This document shows, in pieces, positions 1 to 11,713 of a stretch of DNA of 64,000 bases. The stretch lies in NCBI GenBank assembly GCA_000750105.3, contig JPHH03000021.1, positions 248,001 through 312,000 on the forward strand, in the 5' to 3' direction. This DNA is from Tolypocladium sp. Sup5 PDA-1 (lineage: Eukaryota; Ascomycota; Sordariomycetes; Hypocreales; Ophiocordycipitaceae). The translations under genes and the position numbers were made by a program. How positions within the stretch are numbered: position 1 is the stretch's first letter; the number at the start of each line of letters is the position of its first letter. The notes under the pieces were generated by a model. That model made no database searches. It saw only the letters and a program-made list of their open reading frames with translations, and had not been told where the DNA came from.

Positions 1-1659
1 GCCAGCTGAGGAACGACACCGTCTGAACAGTCTTGCCGAGCCCCATTTCATCAGCGAGAATAACATTGTTCCCGCGGGTCCAGTTGAGGCAGAGAAAGTT
101 GAGGCCTTTCAGCTGGAACTGGCGAAGCTCACCACCCTCAATGTACTCAGGTTGCTTCTCCAACTTGGTCATCCTGGATCGCGTGTCCAAGTTGGCCTCT
201 CGTCGGTCAGACTGCCACGATCTTGACGCTCGGTCAAGGTACTGGTCGATCTTGTCTTGGAAATCGACACTGATTTCCGATGCCAGTTCCCAGGTACACT
301 CTTCGTAGGTAAGGCCTTTCCACTTGACAAAATACTCGGTATCTTCATCACCATCCCGGACAGCGACAACTCTCTCGACTTTGGTGAAGTCTTCAAAGGC
401 TTCCTCGTCGCGCTCCCGATCAAGGAAGAACTGTTCTTTGGTCTCCGGCGGGATGTCATCGCCAAATCGAATGTCGAGCTCCTGTTCGACGAGTTTCCGG
501 AAATAGTTTTCGACTTTTCGGAATCCCCGGACATTGCGGAGAGTGTCTATGGTCTCCCAGGTGTCGTGCAAGTGGGATTTGCCCTGCCACTTGATGAAGT
601 ATTCGAAATCATGGCGGCTTGAATCAAACTGCAACTCCAGTCCATCTCTCAGACGGTGGCGGACAACTTTTTCGACGTAGGGAGAGTCGTCAACGTAGTC
701 GGCGACGTAGTATGCACCCGCCATCTCCAGGTCTTCTTCGTCTTCAAAATCACTTTCTTCGTAGGCGCCTTGCTGCACCTGCTGGGCGGCGCGGCGGTTG
801 GACCATCTTTTCTCGGCAAGTGCGAGCGCAGGCTGCGAGTCGCGTTGCAGTCTCGCCTTCTTCAGCTGGCTCTTTGCCCGAGCCCCGCCGTAGGTGTCGG
901 AATCGGAATCGGACTCGTTGGTGGTGGAGGGCTGCAGCGCAGGTGTGCCTCGCTTCGAAGCTAGAGACCTTGCGTTAGTCGAGGTTCCAAAGGTAAAACT
1001 CGTGCCGGGCGGGCGCTTACCTGGCTGAGACTGGTTGACACGGCGGCGTTTGGCCTGTCGACGATTGGCAGGTCCAATATCAGAGTCGGAGTCGTCCGAT
1101 TCAACCTGGTTTCTTGTTAGGCTCACGCGCTGCGTCGGTTTCGTGGCGGTGGAGGGACATACGAGCTTCCGCGTTTCTCTTGCTCGAGTCTAGGTCATTG
1201 GCGTTAGTCACTGTGGCAGAGATGGCGGGATCGTGCGGAACAGCATACACTTCGGCGAAGGCCATACAACTCAGGGTTGGCCTGTATGAATTCTTCTTCT
1301 GCGACAGGGCTTTTGCGCTTAGACAGTCTGGAGGAGTCGGCAGAGCTCTCGCGGTCTTGGCCGACGCCATCGTCATGTTGAGAGAGGACGCCATCCTGCA
1401 TCTCGAAGTCGGCATCGTCAGACGCGTTACCACCACTGGAACCATCACTGTCCGACATGTGGTGATCCTCGTGTAAGTGGTCTGGGGTCTCGCCATTGCG
1501 GTCCTCGGAGATGGACGGCGACGAATGCTCCATGGGGGTATTCTGGGCATCAGGGCGGTCGCTATCGCTTCGGCCGTGTTCGGCAAAAGCTGTCGAAGTC
1601 CCGGCATCATCAGGCGACAAGTGTCCGTTGACAGGGCCCCCCTCAGTAGGGGTGGGCAT
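1..1659 (-). CDS. chd1: CHD1-type chromatin-remodeling ATPase, N-terminal part (cut by window edge)
   Basis: ATP-dependent nucleosome spacing/remodeling enzyme of the CHD1 family (Hrp1/Hrp3 in fission yeast), acting in the nucleus on transcribed chromatin. The start is the ATG at 1659 (MPTPTEGG); exons are 1659-1249, 1189-1163, 1105-1021 and 960-1, all joining in frame. An acidic, Ser-rich N-terminus leads to the family motif YGLRRS, followed by tandem chromodomains (FEYFIKWQGKSHLHDTW and TEYFVKWKGLTYEECTW, about 90 residues apart). The last residues before the edge are the SNF2 Walker A motif NVILADEMGLGKTVQT. The rest of the helicase and the DNA-binding region lie beyond position 1. It is divergent from RLI1 across a 1.8-kb gap. 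Family assignment is secure from the chromodomain pair plus DEMGLGKT; start choice is likely, not proven. Confidence 0.95.
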
Positions 1660-3499
1660 GATGGCGGCTTTCGCGAGTGGTGCCGGCTGGAGAGACGGCG
1701 ACGTTAGCAACAGAACTTGCCAGGTGTGCGTGTGTTGGGACGGCAGTGCGCCATTAACGCGATTCTTGCGACGCGGAAACACGGCTCAGAATGCCAGAGA
1801 CAATGCTAAACCATGGAGCAATTCCAGGTATCGCATTACCACGTAGGTTTCCGATGGCGAGGCTGAGAGAGACGAGAGAAGGGATTGGGCGCCAATGCAA
1901 AGCGAAAGTGCCCGTACACGGGGCACAAGTGCATCTAGGCCATCGACCGCCATCGGTTCCATCGATACGACGCATCGGAGACGCCATAGCAGAGCTCCAT
2001 GAGCCGATATAGCGATGCACCGGGGTCGAGTCGAGGCTGGATCGGCCACAGGCGGCAGAGCACACGGCTGCTGGCACGGGCGACAAACGGAGAGCAGAGC
2101 AGGCACTTACAAGTCATTCGCATATGAGGATCAAGCACCGCACAGCATCTGGAGGGCAAACGGATGCGGTTCCGAGGGCACACGGTCGATACTGTGCCGC
2201 GGATCGTCGACGGGGGTTGAAGGTGTTGAAGGGACGGGGTGGGAATGGTCACAAAAAAGGACTGGTGGAGAGAAGGCAGGAAAGAATTGGAGGCTCAGGC
2301 CGACTCGTAGCGCTGGGAGTAGCGTCTGTGCAGTGGCAGTAGGCACCAGAGCCAGGCCTAAAGTGGACACTGGTTGGTCCTGGACCATGCACGACAGGCC
2401 GCCGGCTCACGTGACCCGTGTGTATTCAGTCACTTGGACAATGCGCGCAAGGCCGCGGCAGCGCACGACAATACAGTCACGCCCCCTTGCGCTGTGACGA
2501 CCGCAGATGTTGTTTGAATAGTTGTCTGGTTGCGCCAGGGCAGTGACTGGAGACTGCGACTGTAGCGAGTATGTCGATGCACCAAGTGACGGCCGGGTGC
2601 TCGGGTTATGTACTGTCAGTGCGAAGTAGTCCGTACGGAGTACGGTAAGAGAGGAATATCGGTGAGAGAGGAAGAACATATTTCTCAATCGAATTTCTAT
2701 CGAGGCATTCAGAGCAAAAATTGGGTTGTGGCTGCGAATCCTCGTCACTGAATTGACTCTGGAACTGCATGGTCCTGACCAATGGCCGAAGTAAGCTATT
2801 AGATCGCACCCAGCAGTGTTGCTACCCAACTGCAGAATGTTTCCGCTGCCACGCCATGTGCAACACAACACAACACAGACACCTATTTCGTGGAAATAGC
2901 AACAGGAATTCACATCTTCACCCAGACGGGGTTCTCTCGAGCTTGCCTTTTTTCCCCATTGCATTTTACCCGTTGCATTGCTGCGAAAAGCTGTTTTCCA
3001 GGCTCATGTATTAAAGCGCCAGTTGTCCGCAAGCCGCCTCTGCTATTGTGACGCAAAGTGTGACTTGCGCTGCTTCTCAGTTAGATAGCACGCACCCTAC
3101 GCCAAAGTACCGAAACCCCCAACTTTCGCGCGGGCTCTACCCCTCCAGCCTCTCGCCCCCTAACAGGTCGCCAAACCGGGTGATCCCCCGCCGTGGTGCC
3201 CTGCCCCGCCAAACTGACGATTCACAATGCGAGAAAAATTGATGACCACACACCCGTTTGCTCTTACACCAACTCCTCCCTGCTAGCCATACTTTTTGTT
3301 CTCCTCTCCTCCTCCTCCGTCTCCCCCTCAAAATTCTTGCCCTGAGCGCACCGCATGCCTGGTCTCGTCGCACGCGCGTGGTGATCACTGCGTCTGGCTC
3401 TGCCAACATCGTCGGACTCGAATTTCTCGCCTCTGTGTGCCCCTCCAAACTTTTGCGCCTACCCTACACCGTGGCCCTCCACCGCCCACTGTCGCCACC
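1660..3499. other. Divergent intergenic region, CHD1 / RLI1
   Basis: About 1.84 kb between two divergent starts. No credible coding region was seen; the open frames here have no recognisable motifs. It holds a CACGTG core at 2408-2413, a TACGGAGTA motif at 2634-2642 inside a longer near-palindrome, and a strongly CT-rich tract (about 3290-3345) just upstream of RLI1, a common feature of strongly expressed fungal genes. A pyrimidine run ending in CAG just before the CHD1 ATG hints at a 5' leader intron. Confidence 0.7.
2408..2413. promoter_or_regulatory. CACGTG (E-box / CDEI-like) core
   Basis: Palindromic CACGTG followed by AC, matching the core bound by Cbf1-like bHLH factors. It lies in the CHD1-RLI1 divergent region, about 750 bp from CHD1 and 1.1 kb from RLI1. 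A 6-bp match can arise by chance; function is inferred only. Confidence 0.25.
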
Positions 3500-5584
3500 A
3501 TGTCGGACAAGCTTACTCGGTACGTGAGGCACAGCGAGGCGAGACGCCTGCTTCGCCTGGGCTCCGGGCCGCAAGCGAGAAGCATGCTAACGGCAAGACC
3601 TCCAGTATCGCCATCGTGAACAGCGACAAGGTCCGTTGTCGACCGCGACCTCCCACAACCCCACGCAACCTCGCCACAAGACTGACCGTTCGCAGTGTCG
3701 CCCTCGCAAGTGCCGTCAAGAGTGCAAAAAGTCTTGCCCCGTCGTCCGCAGCGGCAAGCTCTGCATCGAAGTCGCCCCCGAGTCTCGCCTCGCCTTCATC
3801 TCCGAGTCGCTCTGCATCGGCTGCGGCATCTGCCCCAAGAAATGCCCCTTCGACGCCATCACCATCATCAACCTGCCCACGAACCTCGAGAGCCAGGTGA
3901 CCCACCGCTATGGCCCCAACAGCTTCAAGCTCCACCGTCTGCCCATGCCCCGACCGGGGCAGGTGCTCGGTCTGGTTGGAACCAACGGTATCGGCAAGAG
4001 TACCGCGTTGAAGATCCTCAGCGGCAAGCTCAAGCCCAACCTGGGCCGCCACGACAACCCTCCGGACTGGGAGGACGTCATCAAGCACTTCCGCGGGTCC
4101 GAACTGCAGAGTTGGTCATCCCTGCCCCATGTTTGTCAAGGCCACACCGCTAACAGTCTGCAGACTATTTCACCAAGCTTCTCGAGGACGACCTCAAGGC
4201 CGTCGTGAAGCCCCAGTATGTGGACCAGATCCCCAAGGCCGTTCGCGGCCCGGAGAAGAGCGTCCGTCATCTCATCGAGAGCCGCGCCTCGCTTGGCAAC
4301 GACAAGGAAGTCGTCAAGGTCCTGGAATTGGGCCACATCATGGACCGTGATATTACCCTGCTGTCTGGTGGTGAACTCCAGCGTTTCGCCATTGGTACCG
4401 TCTGCGTCCAAAAGGCCGACGTGTACATGTTTGACGAGCCGTCTTCCTACCTCGATGTCAAGCAGAGACTGAGTGCCGCTCGAATCATCCGCTCCCTGCT
4501 CCGCGACGATGACTATGTCATTGTTGTCGAGCACGACTTGTCGGTTCTTGACTACCTTTCCGACTACATCTGCGTTCTGTACGGTAAGCCCGCCATCTAT
4601 GGTGTTGTTACTATGCCTCACTCTGTTCGTGAGGGCATCAACATCTTCCTGGACGGCCACATCCCGACGGAGAACTTGCGTTTCCGCGACGAGTCCCTGA
4701 CTTTCCGCATCGCCGAGAGCGCCGACGAGTATACCATTGACAGGTCTCGCGCCTTCATGTACCCCAAGATGGAGAAGCAGCTTGGCAACTTCAGGCTCCG
4801 CATCGATGCCGGCGAGTTCACCGATTCGGAGATCATCGTCATGATGGGAGAGAACGGAACCGGAAAGACGACCTTCTGCCGTCTCCTGGCGGGCGCCCTC
4901 AAGCCCGATAGCAAGGCCAACGTCCCCGACATGAGAATCAGCATGAAGCCCCAGACCATTACGCCCAAGTTTGATGGCACTGTCCGTCAGCTGTTCTTCA
5001 AGAAGATCAAGCAGGCTTTCTTGTCCCCGCAGTTCCAGACCGACGTCGTCAAGCCGCTCAAGCTTGACGACTTCATCGACCAGGAAGTCAAGAACCTGTC
5101 TGGTGGTGAACTGCAGCGTGTTGCCATTGTCCTCTCGCTCGGCATGCCTGCCGACATCTACCTCATTGACGAGCCGTCGGCTTATCTCGACTCCGAGCAG
5201 CGTATCATCGCCTCGCGTGTCATCAAGCGCTTCATCATGCACTCCAAGAAGACTGCCTTCGTCGTCGAGCACGATTTCATCATGGCCACCTACCTCGCCG
5301 ACCGAGTCATTGTCTTTGACGGCCAGCCCGGTCTCGATGCCCACGCCAACAGGCCTGAGTCGCTGCTGACCGGCTGCAACACCTTCTTGAAGAACCTGGA
5401 TGTGACGTTCCGTCGCGACCCCACCAACTACCGTCCCCGTATCAACAAGCTGGGTTCTCAGCTCGACCAAGAACAGAAGCTGGGCGGCAACTACGTAAGT
5501 TCCGCACCTCCACTATATGTCCAGTGTGTTTGCTGACCGTTTCCATAGTTCTTCTTGGAAGAGGCCGCAGAAACGAGCTCTTGA
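3500..5584 (+). CDS. rli1: RLI1/ABCE1 ribosome-recycling iron-sulfur ABC ATPase
   Basis: Splits post-termination and stalled ribosomes into subunits in the cytosol, with roles in initiation and ribosome export; essential in eukaryotes. Exons 3500-3519, 3606-3630, 3696-4110, 4164-5494 and 5549-5584 give 608 residues, the same length as yeast Rli1. The N-terminus carries the two 4Fe-4S cysteine sets (KCRPRKCRQECKKSCP and CIGCGICPKKCPF). ABC domain 1 has GTNGIGKST and LSGGELQRF, with a degenerate EPSSYLD Walker B region; ABC domain 2 has GENGTGKTT, LSGGELQRV and DEPSAYLD. There is no membrane segment. The first two coding exons are only 20 and 25 bases and must be spliced to read MSDKLTRIAIVNSDK. 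The last intron separates NY from the terminal FFLEEAAETSS. Confidence 0.97.
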
Positions 5585-6461
5585 AAAGGGCAACCACGAG
5601 CATGATATCCCTCCCTCTCACCGGAATGCATATCCAGGCGTTCAGGGCGTTGAAAAGCAAGCTTCGCTAGAGAAGCACAGTTGCGGGCACGACCCGGACC
5701 TGGAGTTGCAGGAGGGCGGCGCCGGCGAGGACGACGATCCGGACGAGTAACCATGGTGACGGCGGTCTATCCCCTGTTGTCTGGTCCTGCGAAGCGAATG
5801 GCTTGTGCGTGAAGAGTCGGTTTTGTCTTTTGCTTTTCTGTGCGTGTTCGAAGCTGCGCGCTCCTCGACACTTGTTGTCGGATGAGAGCTGCAGCTTTTG
5901 GGGGCACAAGTCACGAAGAGCTTCGCAGATTGAGGGGCAATGGATCAAGCAGGATGACTGCCGTCGGCTTCCTAACCTCGCGGGAAGCGTTTGAAGAGCT
6001 GTATAGTTGCCATTTTACTCAAATACACGGATTGTCGAAAACGTTGCCTTGGGTCATGCGCCTGTACTTCGTATGTGATGTTCTTAACGTGAGCCTTTCA
6101 GCAACGAGCATGGTTCTTTGCAAGAACGTTGTTGCTCCAGGCTAAACAAATAGAATCCGGACATAATATCACCAGGAGGAACAAAGCTTACAGTGCTTGC
6201 ACATGTTTCCTACCGTTACTCCTACATTTTAGGCCCCTTGCCCTGATACCTGAGACCACATTCGCTCATCTCCACATACCTTGCCTTTGATCCCCTTTAG
6301 CTTAACCAGCCACAGCAATATGTCTGCCTCCCTGATGGATACCCTAGATGAACCTTGAACTCCGTACATAAACCCAACATCGTCGATTCCAACTCAGCAA
6401 AGCAAGCAAGGCTTTGATGATGACGAGCGCATCGCACGAGCACTGTCGAGATGGCAACACC
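5585..6461. other. Convergent intergenic region, RLI1 / PRP40
   Basis: The 3' ends of RLI1 (plus) and PRP40 (minus) face each other here. No coding region was recognised. ACTCCGTA occurs at 6359-6366. The sequence becomes more A/T-rich after 6000, as expected for 3' untranslated and polyadenylation regions. Confidence 0.7.
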
Positions 6462-9133
6462 TCACTCCTCAATCTCACCCTCCTCGCTGCCACTTCGAAC
6501 GTCTCTAGCCTCCTTGGGGGCCGCGGGAGGAGGAGTCTTGGCTCGCGGCTGACGGGCCTCACGCTGAGGAGTTCGCTCCCCAGACTGATCTGTCTTGAGT
6601 CTCTGCATACATTGTTAGTCGAGCTGTACTAGCAGTAGGTGGTTGTTTGGGGGAGAGGCATACCTTGGAGTCTCTCGAATCTCTGCGGCCGAGGCTGTCA
6701 TCGTCATCCGGACGTCGGCGTCGAGAGCTGGAGGACCCAGCCGGTCGCTCGTCTCCGTAGTTGAGTTCGTCAGCTGAGCGGGTGTCAATAGGACGGCGAG
6801 GTGGTCGCTCGCGTTCGTCCTCTCTGTCCCTACGCTCGCGGGTATAGGGCACGTCTTCGCTTCGTCGCGGACGAGCATAGCGATCATGGTCGCGGTCTCT
6901 CTCTCGGTGGTCACGATCGCGCTCGCGTCGCGGTGGCGGGCTAAGCCGACCGCGGTCGCCAGACAGCACGTTCTCCGCCATGGCCGACTTGCGATGGTTT
7001 CGCTCGCGCTCCGCTACAGCTCTGCGCCTGTCTGCTTCGTATGGGTCTTGGCCCGGGCTGCGGCTTCGGCGAGAAGAGCGGCCGCCGCGGTGAGATCTCT
7101 CGCCCCTGGACCGATCCCTAGTACGGCGAGGCAAGTCTCGTTCGCTCGACACGCGGCTGTTGCGCCGGTGGTGGTTACGTTCGGGCTGGGGTTCCTCATC
7201 CACCCTCTCCCTGAGCCGGCGCATGTGCCTGTCGAAGGCATGGCGTGCCGAGTCCTCGGAGCCAACAGCCTGAAACTCTGGTGCCTTTGAGAGTCGCGAC
7301 CGCACATTCTCGTACGTGTCGCCGGGCATGATTGGAGGATCAAGACGTTTCATAAACGAGCGCAGGTTGTCGACTGCGTGACGCTGGTGACGGTCAGTAT
7401 GCCTCTCATCCTCCCGCTTGGCGGCGCGTTTTTCGCGGAGCTTGAGAGGAACGTTAGAAGATATCTCAACACGATGTGGATTAGAAGGGCTCACTCGTTC
7501 GAAGATGTGGTGTAGAGTGCCGGGATCGGTGTTGGTGGTTCGACGATCTTCTTTCATGACAGCCATGAACTCGTCCACAGTGGTCGTCGCTGTGAGGTCA
7601 AACCGCTTGTCCTTTGTGATGATGTTAACCTCTTTCAGTTCTCCAGGGAAATCGGAGAAACTCACTTCGAGGACGTCCAGCACATCGTTTCGGGGACCTC
7701 GAAGAGCACGTTCCTCGTCCTCGACCACATCCCAGAACAGCAAGGGGGCCGTGGAAACGCCACCTTGGGCCAGCATGTTCCGGTACCGTTCGTCATCCTT
7801 GACAATCTGGCGGACCTGGCTCCACTGGGAGCCGGCCTTGATTTTGCCGTCTCGGAGAAGATCGGCCAAGAGGGCCCGGTAAGCATCTCTGTGGCGACGC
7901 TGACGACGAAACTTGGTCTTCTTGTCCGTCTGCCTCTTCTCATTCACCGCACGCTCAAGATACTTGATGTGTTCCTGAAACTCGGTGATGATCTCACTCA
8001 TGGTGAGTACCTGGTATTTTGGGTCCTTCTGCGCAACAGAGACTATCTGCTGCGCGTCATCCCAGCGAGTATATGCCGTGAGATCGAGCTTGGGCAGTAG
8101 CTCTTTCAGTCCGCTGAGCGCAGCCTTTCGCAGACTCTTCTGCTGCTCATTGTGGGCCTTCTTGAGCCCAAGGATGTATTCGTCGAAGAGCTGCTCGCGC
8201 TCCTTGTCGTCGTCGGTGCAGCGGAAAATGGTCTCGCCTTCAATAATGGGGCGGGCGGTCTTCCATCGAGTCGAGTGGGTAATGTCTGGGTGTCGCTTGA
8301 GCATGGTTTCGAAGTCGGCGCGCAGCTTTGCAAGCCTCTCTTTGGCTCGCTCCTGCTCCTCGAGAACCACGTTCTGACAGTACTTGGCGAATTCTTCCTT
8401 TCGGGCCTTGGGGCTCTTGATGGAGCGAAACTGCTGATCCTTGCCAACGGTCTTGAGAACCTGCTCCCAGGTCCAGTCGGGCTGGACTCCATAGCGCTTG
8501 AGCACCTTGACGAATGCGGCCACAGCCTCCTCCTTGGTTGCATATTCGGGACCGTTGTCTATGGCAGCAGGGACAAAAGACCGGGCCAGTTGGCGGTCGT
8601 CGCGAGAGTCGCGCCCTCCGCGTCCCTGGTCGCGGTAACGGCCGCCACCGTAGCCTTGGCCATGGGGCGCTTGACCTCCCTGGCCATGAGGCGCTTGACC
8701 TCCCTGTCCATGGGGCGCTTGACCTCCTTGGGGGTACGAGGCCGGCGGGGCAGCATAGTTTCGAGCGTCGTTGGCGCCGAGGGCATTCTTGAAAGGCTCG
8801 GGCATCTCCCAAGAGCTCTGCTTCGTGTCGGTGTTGTACCAGTACTTTCTGCCACCCTCGGCGGTGTACTCCTTCCACGGCTGGTTCGCCAGAGCGCGCT
8901 ACGCAGCGAGTTAGCGTGCATCGTAGCAAGGAACGAGCCGGGGGGCCGTCTTCGAAACTCACCTCCGCCGGGGTCATAACCTCCTCCGGCTTGGTCCACT
9001 GCGTCACCTTGGTGGCAGCATTGTAGTAGTAGGCCCGGCCATCGGGCGTGTGATGCTCCTGCCAGGCCGGGACTGCGGCTGGGGCCGGCGGCGCGCCGTA
9101 GCCATCTGCGTAGCCACCTGCGAAGCCGTTCAT
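6462..9133 (-). CDS. prp40: U1 snRNP splicing factor PRP40 (WW and FF domains)
   Basis: Component of the U1 snRNP that bridges the 5' splice site to the branch-point complex and contacts the RNA polymerase II tail. Exons are 9133-8963, 8898-6664 and 6602-6462 (848 residues). Two WW domains occupy about residues 24-50 and 62-95 (AYYYNAATKVTQW and KYWYNTDTKQSSWEMP). A Gly/Gln-rich linker holds three copies of GGQAPHGQ. Several FF domains follow from about residue 140 (for example WTWEQVLKTVGKDQQFR). The C-terminus is a long Arg/Asp/Glu/Ser-rich tail ending in EEGEIEE. The last intron is needed to reach that conserved end; reading through it gives an unrelated tail. The ATG at 9133 sits directly before the first WW domain. 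Its promoter is shared with TRS65. Confidence 0.95.
8657..8728 (-). repeat. 24-bp tandem repeat, 3 copies, inside PRP40
   Basis: Three head-to-tail 24-base units (8657-8680, 8681-8704, 8705-8728) differing at only a few bases. They encode the octapeptide GGQAPHGQ three times in the linker between the WW and FF regions. In-frame unit changes would alter only linker length. Confidence 0.9.
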
Positions 9134-9613
9134 CGTGACGCGTGCGAGGCGTGTGCGGAGTTTGCGATGAAACGGCTTCGTCTAGCGAGCGAGAGGCAGG
9201 CGGGAGGCGAGCGTGGGCAGGCAAGCGAGCGAGCGAGCAGGCAGCAGCGAGGTTGTCGTCGTCGTTCGAGGTGAGGTTGAGCAGCTTGTCTGCGAGCGTG
9301 CGAGGAGGGTTGACAAGGCTGAGTTGCGAGCAGTTGGCGGGCTATACAAAAGCTGGGAAATATTTTGGAGCACGGGCCACCCGCTGCGGTGTGGTGGCAG
9401 CTGTACGCCGTTATGCACTAAAGCGGGGCTCGAACACCTCACGGCTGCCAGCTGTTGGTGGGAGGCTGACTGGAGATTGGACTTCAGCGACGACAAGCGA
9501 CAGCGAATTGGCCAATGGGCCGTTGCAGCACAAACAAGGCGCATTTTACCATGATTGCCAGCTCCATGAGCAACGACTGATGAACCGGCTTCTCTCCGTA
9601 CGCCCCGCAGAAA
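9134..9613. other. Divergent promoter region, PRP40 / TRS65
   Basis: A 480-bp shared upstream region. It contains a short AGCG-type simple repeat (about 9222-9240) next to the PRP40 start. No other gene was seen. Confidence 0.65.
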
Positions 9614-11512
9614 ATGTCGGACCGTGACGCGGTCACCACCGAGGACCTCACCAGCAGCGTCGGCCAGGCCCAGGACCCGAGCTCCGCCTTCGCCGACAAC
9701 GCGTACCTGACCTACCTCGTTCCCGCGGAAACGGACCTGGACCTGGACAGGGCGTTCAAGGACGCAGACAGCAACCGGTCCATCCTCGAGTCCATAGAGC
9801 AGAGAGACGCGCTCTTCTTTGGTGCGGGCTGGCCCCTGATGCCTCACCGGCGACTCACCCCGTTCACCGTTCACCGTTCACCGTTTACTGACCCCCGCTT
9901 ACCAGATGAAACTGTCAATGTCCTGCTTGTGCTCAAGTGTCCCTGGCTGGAGGAGAGGGAACTGCAGGCCCAGTTCCGCAAGCTCGTCATCTCGCTGCAG
10001 GCGCACGTCGTTAACAGCAATGCGCCCGGTCGAGACTCGCCCCCGGCCGCGGAAACCATCTTCACCGGCCACGTCCAAGATGTGACGGACCCCTTCATCG
10101 TCGTGGACGAGGAGAGCGGCTCGGACGAAGACGGCGCGTCCCAGCACGTCTACGCCGTGTGGAGGATGCCCGTCTTCCTCGCTCGCCCTCGCATGCGCCC
10201 GCACGGCCCGTCCATCGTCTTCTCGGCCTCGGCGAGCCTCAGGCCCGAGGTCGCCGCCGAGCTCACCGCGCGGGCGGGCACGGGCTACCTCCAGAGCGGC
10301 CTCCCCGCGAGCATCAACCTCCTCGAGTCCTTTGCCAACGACCCTGCCCTCGACGGCGTCCAGCCCCGCCTGTCTGCGCTGCGCGTGTCCCGCGTGGCAC
10401 CCGTAACCAGGCAGCAGGACCTCATGGCGCACCTCCGCGCGCTGCCGCAGCTCAAGCTGGGCATCTTCCCCGTCGCCCACACCCGGATACGCTTCTCGCG
10501 GCCCAACACGGCCCCGCCTAGCGCCGCCATCGTTGCGCTCTTGGAGATCGACTTTACGCCGCATTTTGAGTGCGAGGTCCTCCTGGACGACATCAAGCTG
10601 CTCACACCGGACGGCACGGTCGAGAGCCTCAACGACGAGGCTGCCATGAAGCTACCCCTGAGTTGCGTTTCTCACGACCACATCACATTTCTCTACCACA
10701 TACAGCCGCATCAGCAACTCGACGCCAGCCCGAGGGCTCTCACAGGGAACCTCGACATCGCCATCTCCGCCTCCGTCCAGGCCATTCCAGGCCTATGCGT
10801 CCCTCGCCTCTCCATGGCCTGGAACACGACGCTCGACTTCACCACCCCGGTCAATCCCAGCTTCGGCCCATCCGCAGAGACGGGCATCCAACGAGCCCAC
10901 CGCCCCTCCCAGCTCTCCATTGGCAGCGCCTCGGCCGTCACCCCTCTCAAGTCCCCCTCGGTCAGCCAGCCCGACGCCCTGCCCGGCCTCGAGGCGTCCG
11001 CCACGCGCACCGAGACCGCCGTCCCAGACCTCGGCATCACCATGTCCTTTACCGGCCCGTCCGAGCCCATCTACCCCGGCGACGTCTTCTCCTGGACCGT
11101 CTACGTCGTCAACCGCTCCAGAGACAAGACCTCCGCCCGGCCGCCCCGCAAGCTCGCCCTCGTCGCCGTCCCCAAGCGCCGCCGCAGCGACGTCAGACCC
11201 GTGCGCCCGCCCTCCACGGCCTCCCGACGCCGCGGCGAGAAGGAGGTCGCCGATGCCGTGCTCGACGAAAACGTGCTGCACGCGATGCAGAAGAACTCGG
11301 TGGTCGACTCGCCGGATGTCGTCTGCCTCAGCGCCGACACGCGCGTCGGGCCCCTAGCGCCAGGCGCCTGCCACGTCGCCGAGATGCAGTTCCTCGCGCT
11401 GCGGGAGGGCATCGTGGGCATCGAGGCCATCCGGGTTGTAGACCTGGCCTCCCAAGAGCACGTTGACATTAGAGACCTGCCGACCACGATAGTAGAGCCA
11501 GCGGCTGCTTGA
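9614..11512 (+). CDS. trs65: TRAPP II complex subunit TRS65
   Basis: Subunit of the fungal TRAPP II complex, which activates Rab GTPases (Ypt31/32, Rab11) at the late Golgi. Exons 9614-9821 and 9906-11512 give 604 residues. The 84-bp intron (donor GTGCGG, acceptor TTACCAG) has no stop and is a multiple of three, so an unspliced reading frame looks open; splicing restores ALFFDETVNVLLV. The protein has the all-beta, hydrophilic character of the Trs65 family, with a Ser/Pro-rich insertion in the middle and a conserved C-terminal beta domain (TMSFTGPSEPIYPGD, then LAPGACHVAEMQFLALREG). There is no signal peptide or membrane segment. The assignment rests on overall family resemblance rather than a catalytic motif. 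Confidence 0.85.
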   Translation: MSDRDAVTTEDLTSSVGQAQDPSSAFADNAYLTYLVPAETDLDLDRAFKDADSNRSILESIEQRDALFFGAGWPLMPHRRLTPFTVHRSPFTDPRLPDETVNVLLVLKCPWLEERELQAQFRKLVISLQAHVVNSNAPGRDSPPAAETIFTGHVQDVTDPFIVVDEESGSDEDGASQHVYAVWRMPVFLARPRMRPHGPSIVFSASASLRPEVAAELTARAGTGYLQSGLPASINLLESFANDPALDGVQPRLSALRVSRVAPVTRQQDLMAHLRALPQLKLGIFPVAHTRIRFSRPNTAPPSAAIVALLEIDFTPHFECEVLLDDIKLLTPDGTVESLNDEAAMKLPLSCVSHDHITFLYHIQPHQQLDASPRALTGNLDIAISASVQAIPGLCVPRLSMAWNTTLDFTTPVNPSFGPSAETGIQRAHRPSQLSIGSASAVTPLKSPSVSQPDALPGLEASATRTETAVPDLGITMSFTGPSEPIYPGDVFSWTVYVVNRSRDKTSARPPRKLALVAVPKRRRSDVRPVRPPSTASRRRGEKEVADAVLDENVLHAMQKNSVVDSPDVVCLSADTRVGPLAPGACHVAEMQFLALREGIVGIEAIRVVDLASQEHVDIRDLPTTIVEPAAA

Positions 11513-11713
11513 GCCCACAAATTCAACTTGTAAAAAGACACTTCTTAAGCGATGTGGTAATTTGATATGCCATGCTCGTCTCAAATCAACATCACTCATG
11601 CAGTTTAACCCCGACAACGCAAGACGCCGCTTGATGCCAATGCATGCCCCCATGGCAGATTCCTGCCCTTGGCTCTCCCAATGCAAACTCCGCGTATGCT
11701 CTTGTCCATTTCG

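Noticed and set aside
2015..2964. Open frames of 160 and 185 codons on opposite strands upstream of CHD1
   Set aside because: They have no domain, biased composition and no supporting splice or start context, and lie in a GC-rich promoter region.
4136..5470. 444-codon minus-strand frame opposite RLI1
   Set aside because: It is the antisense shadow of the highly biased RLI1 coding sequence.
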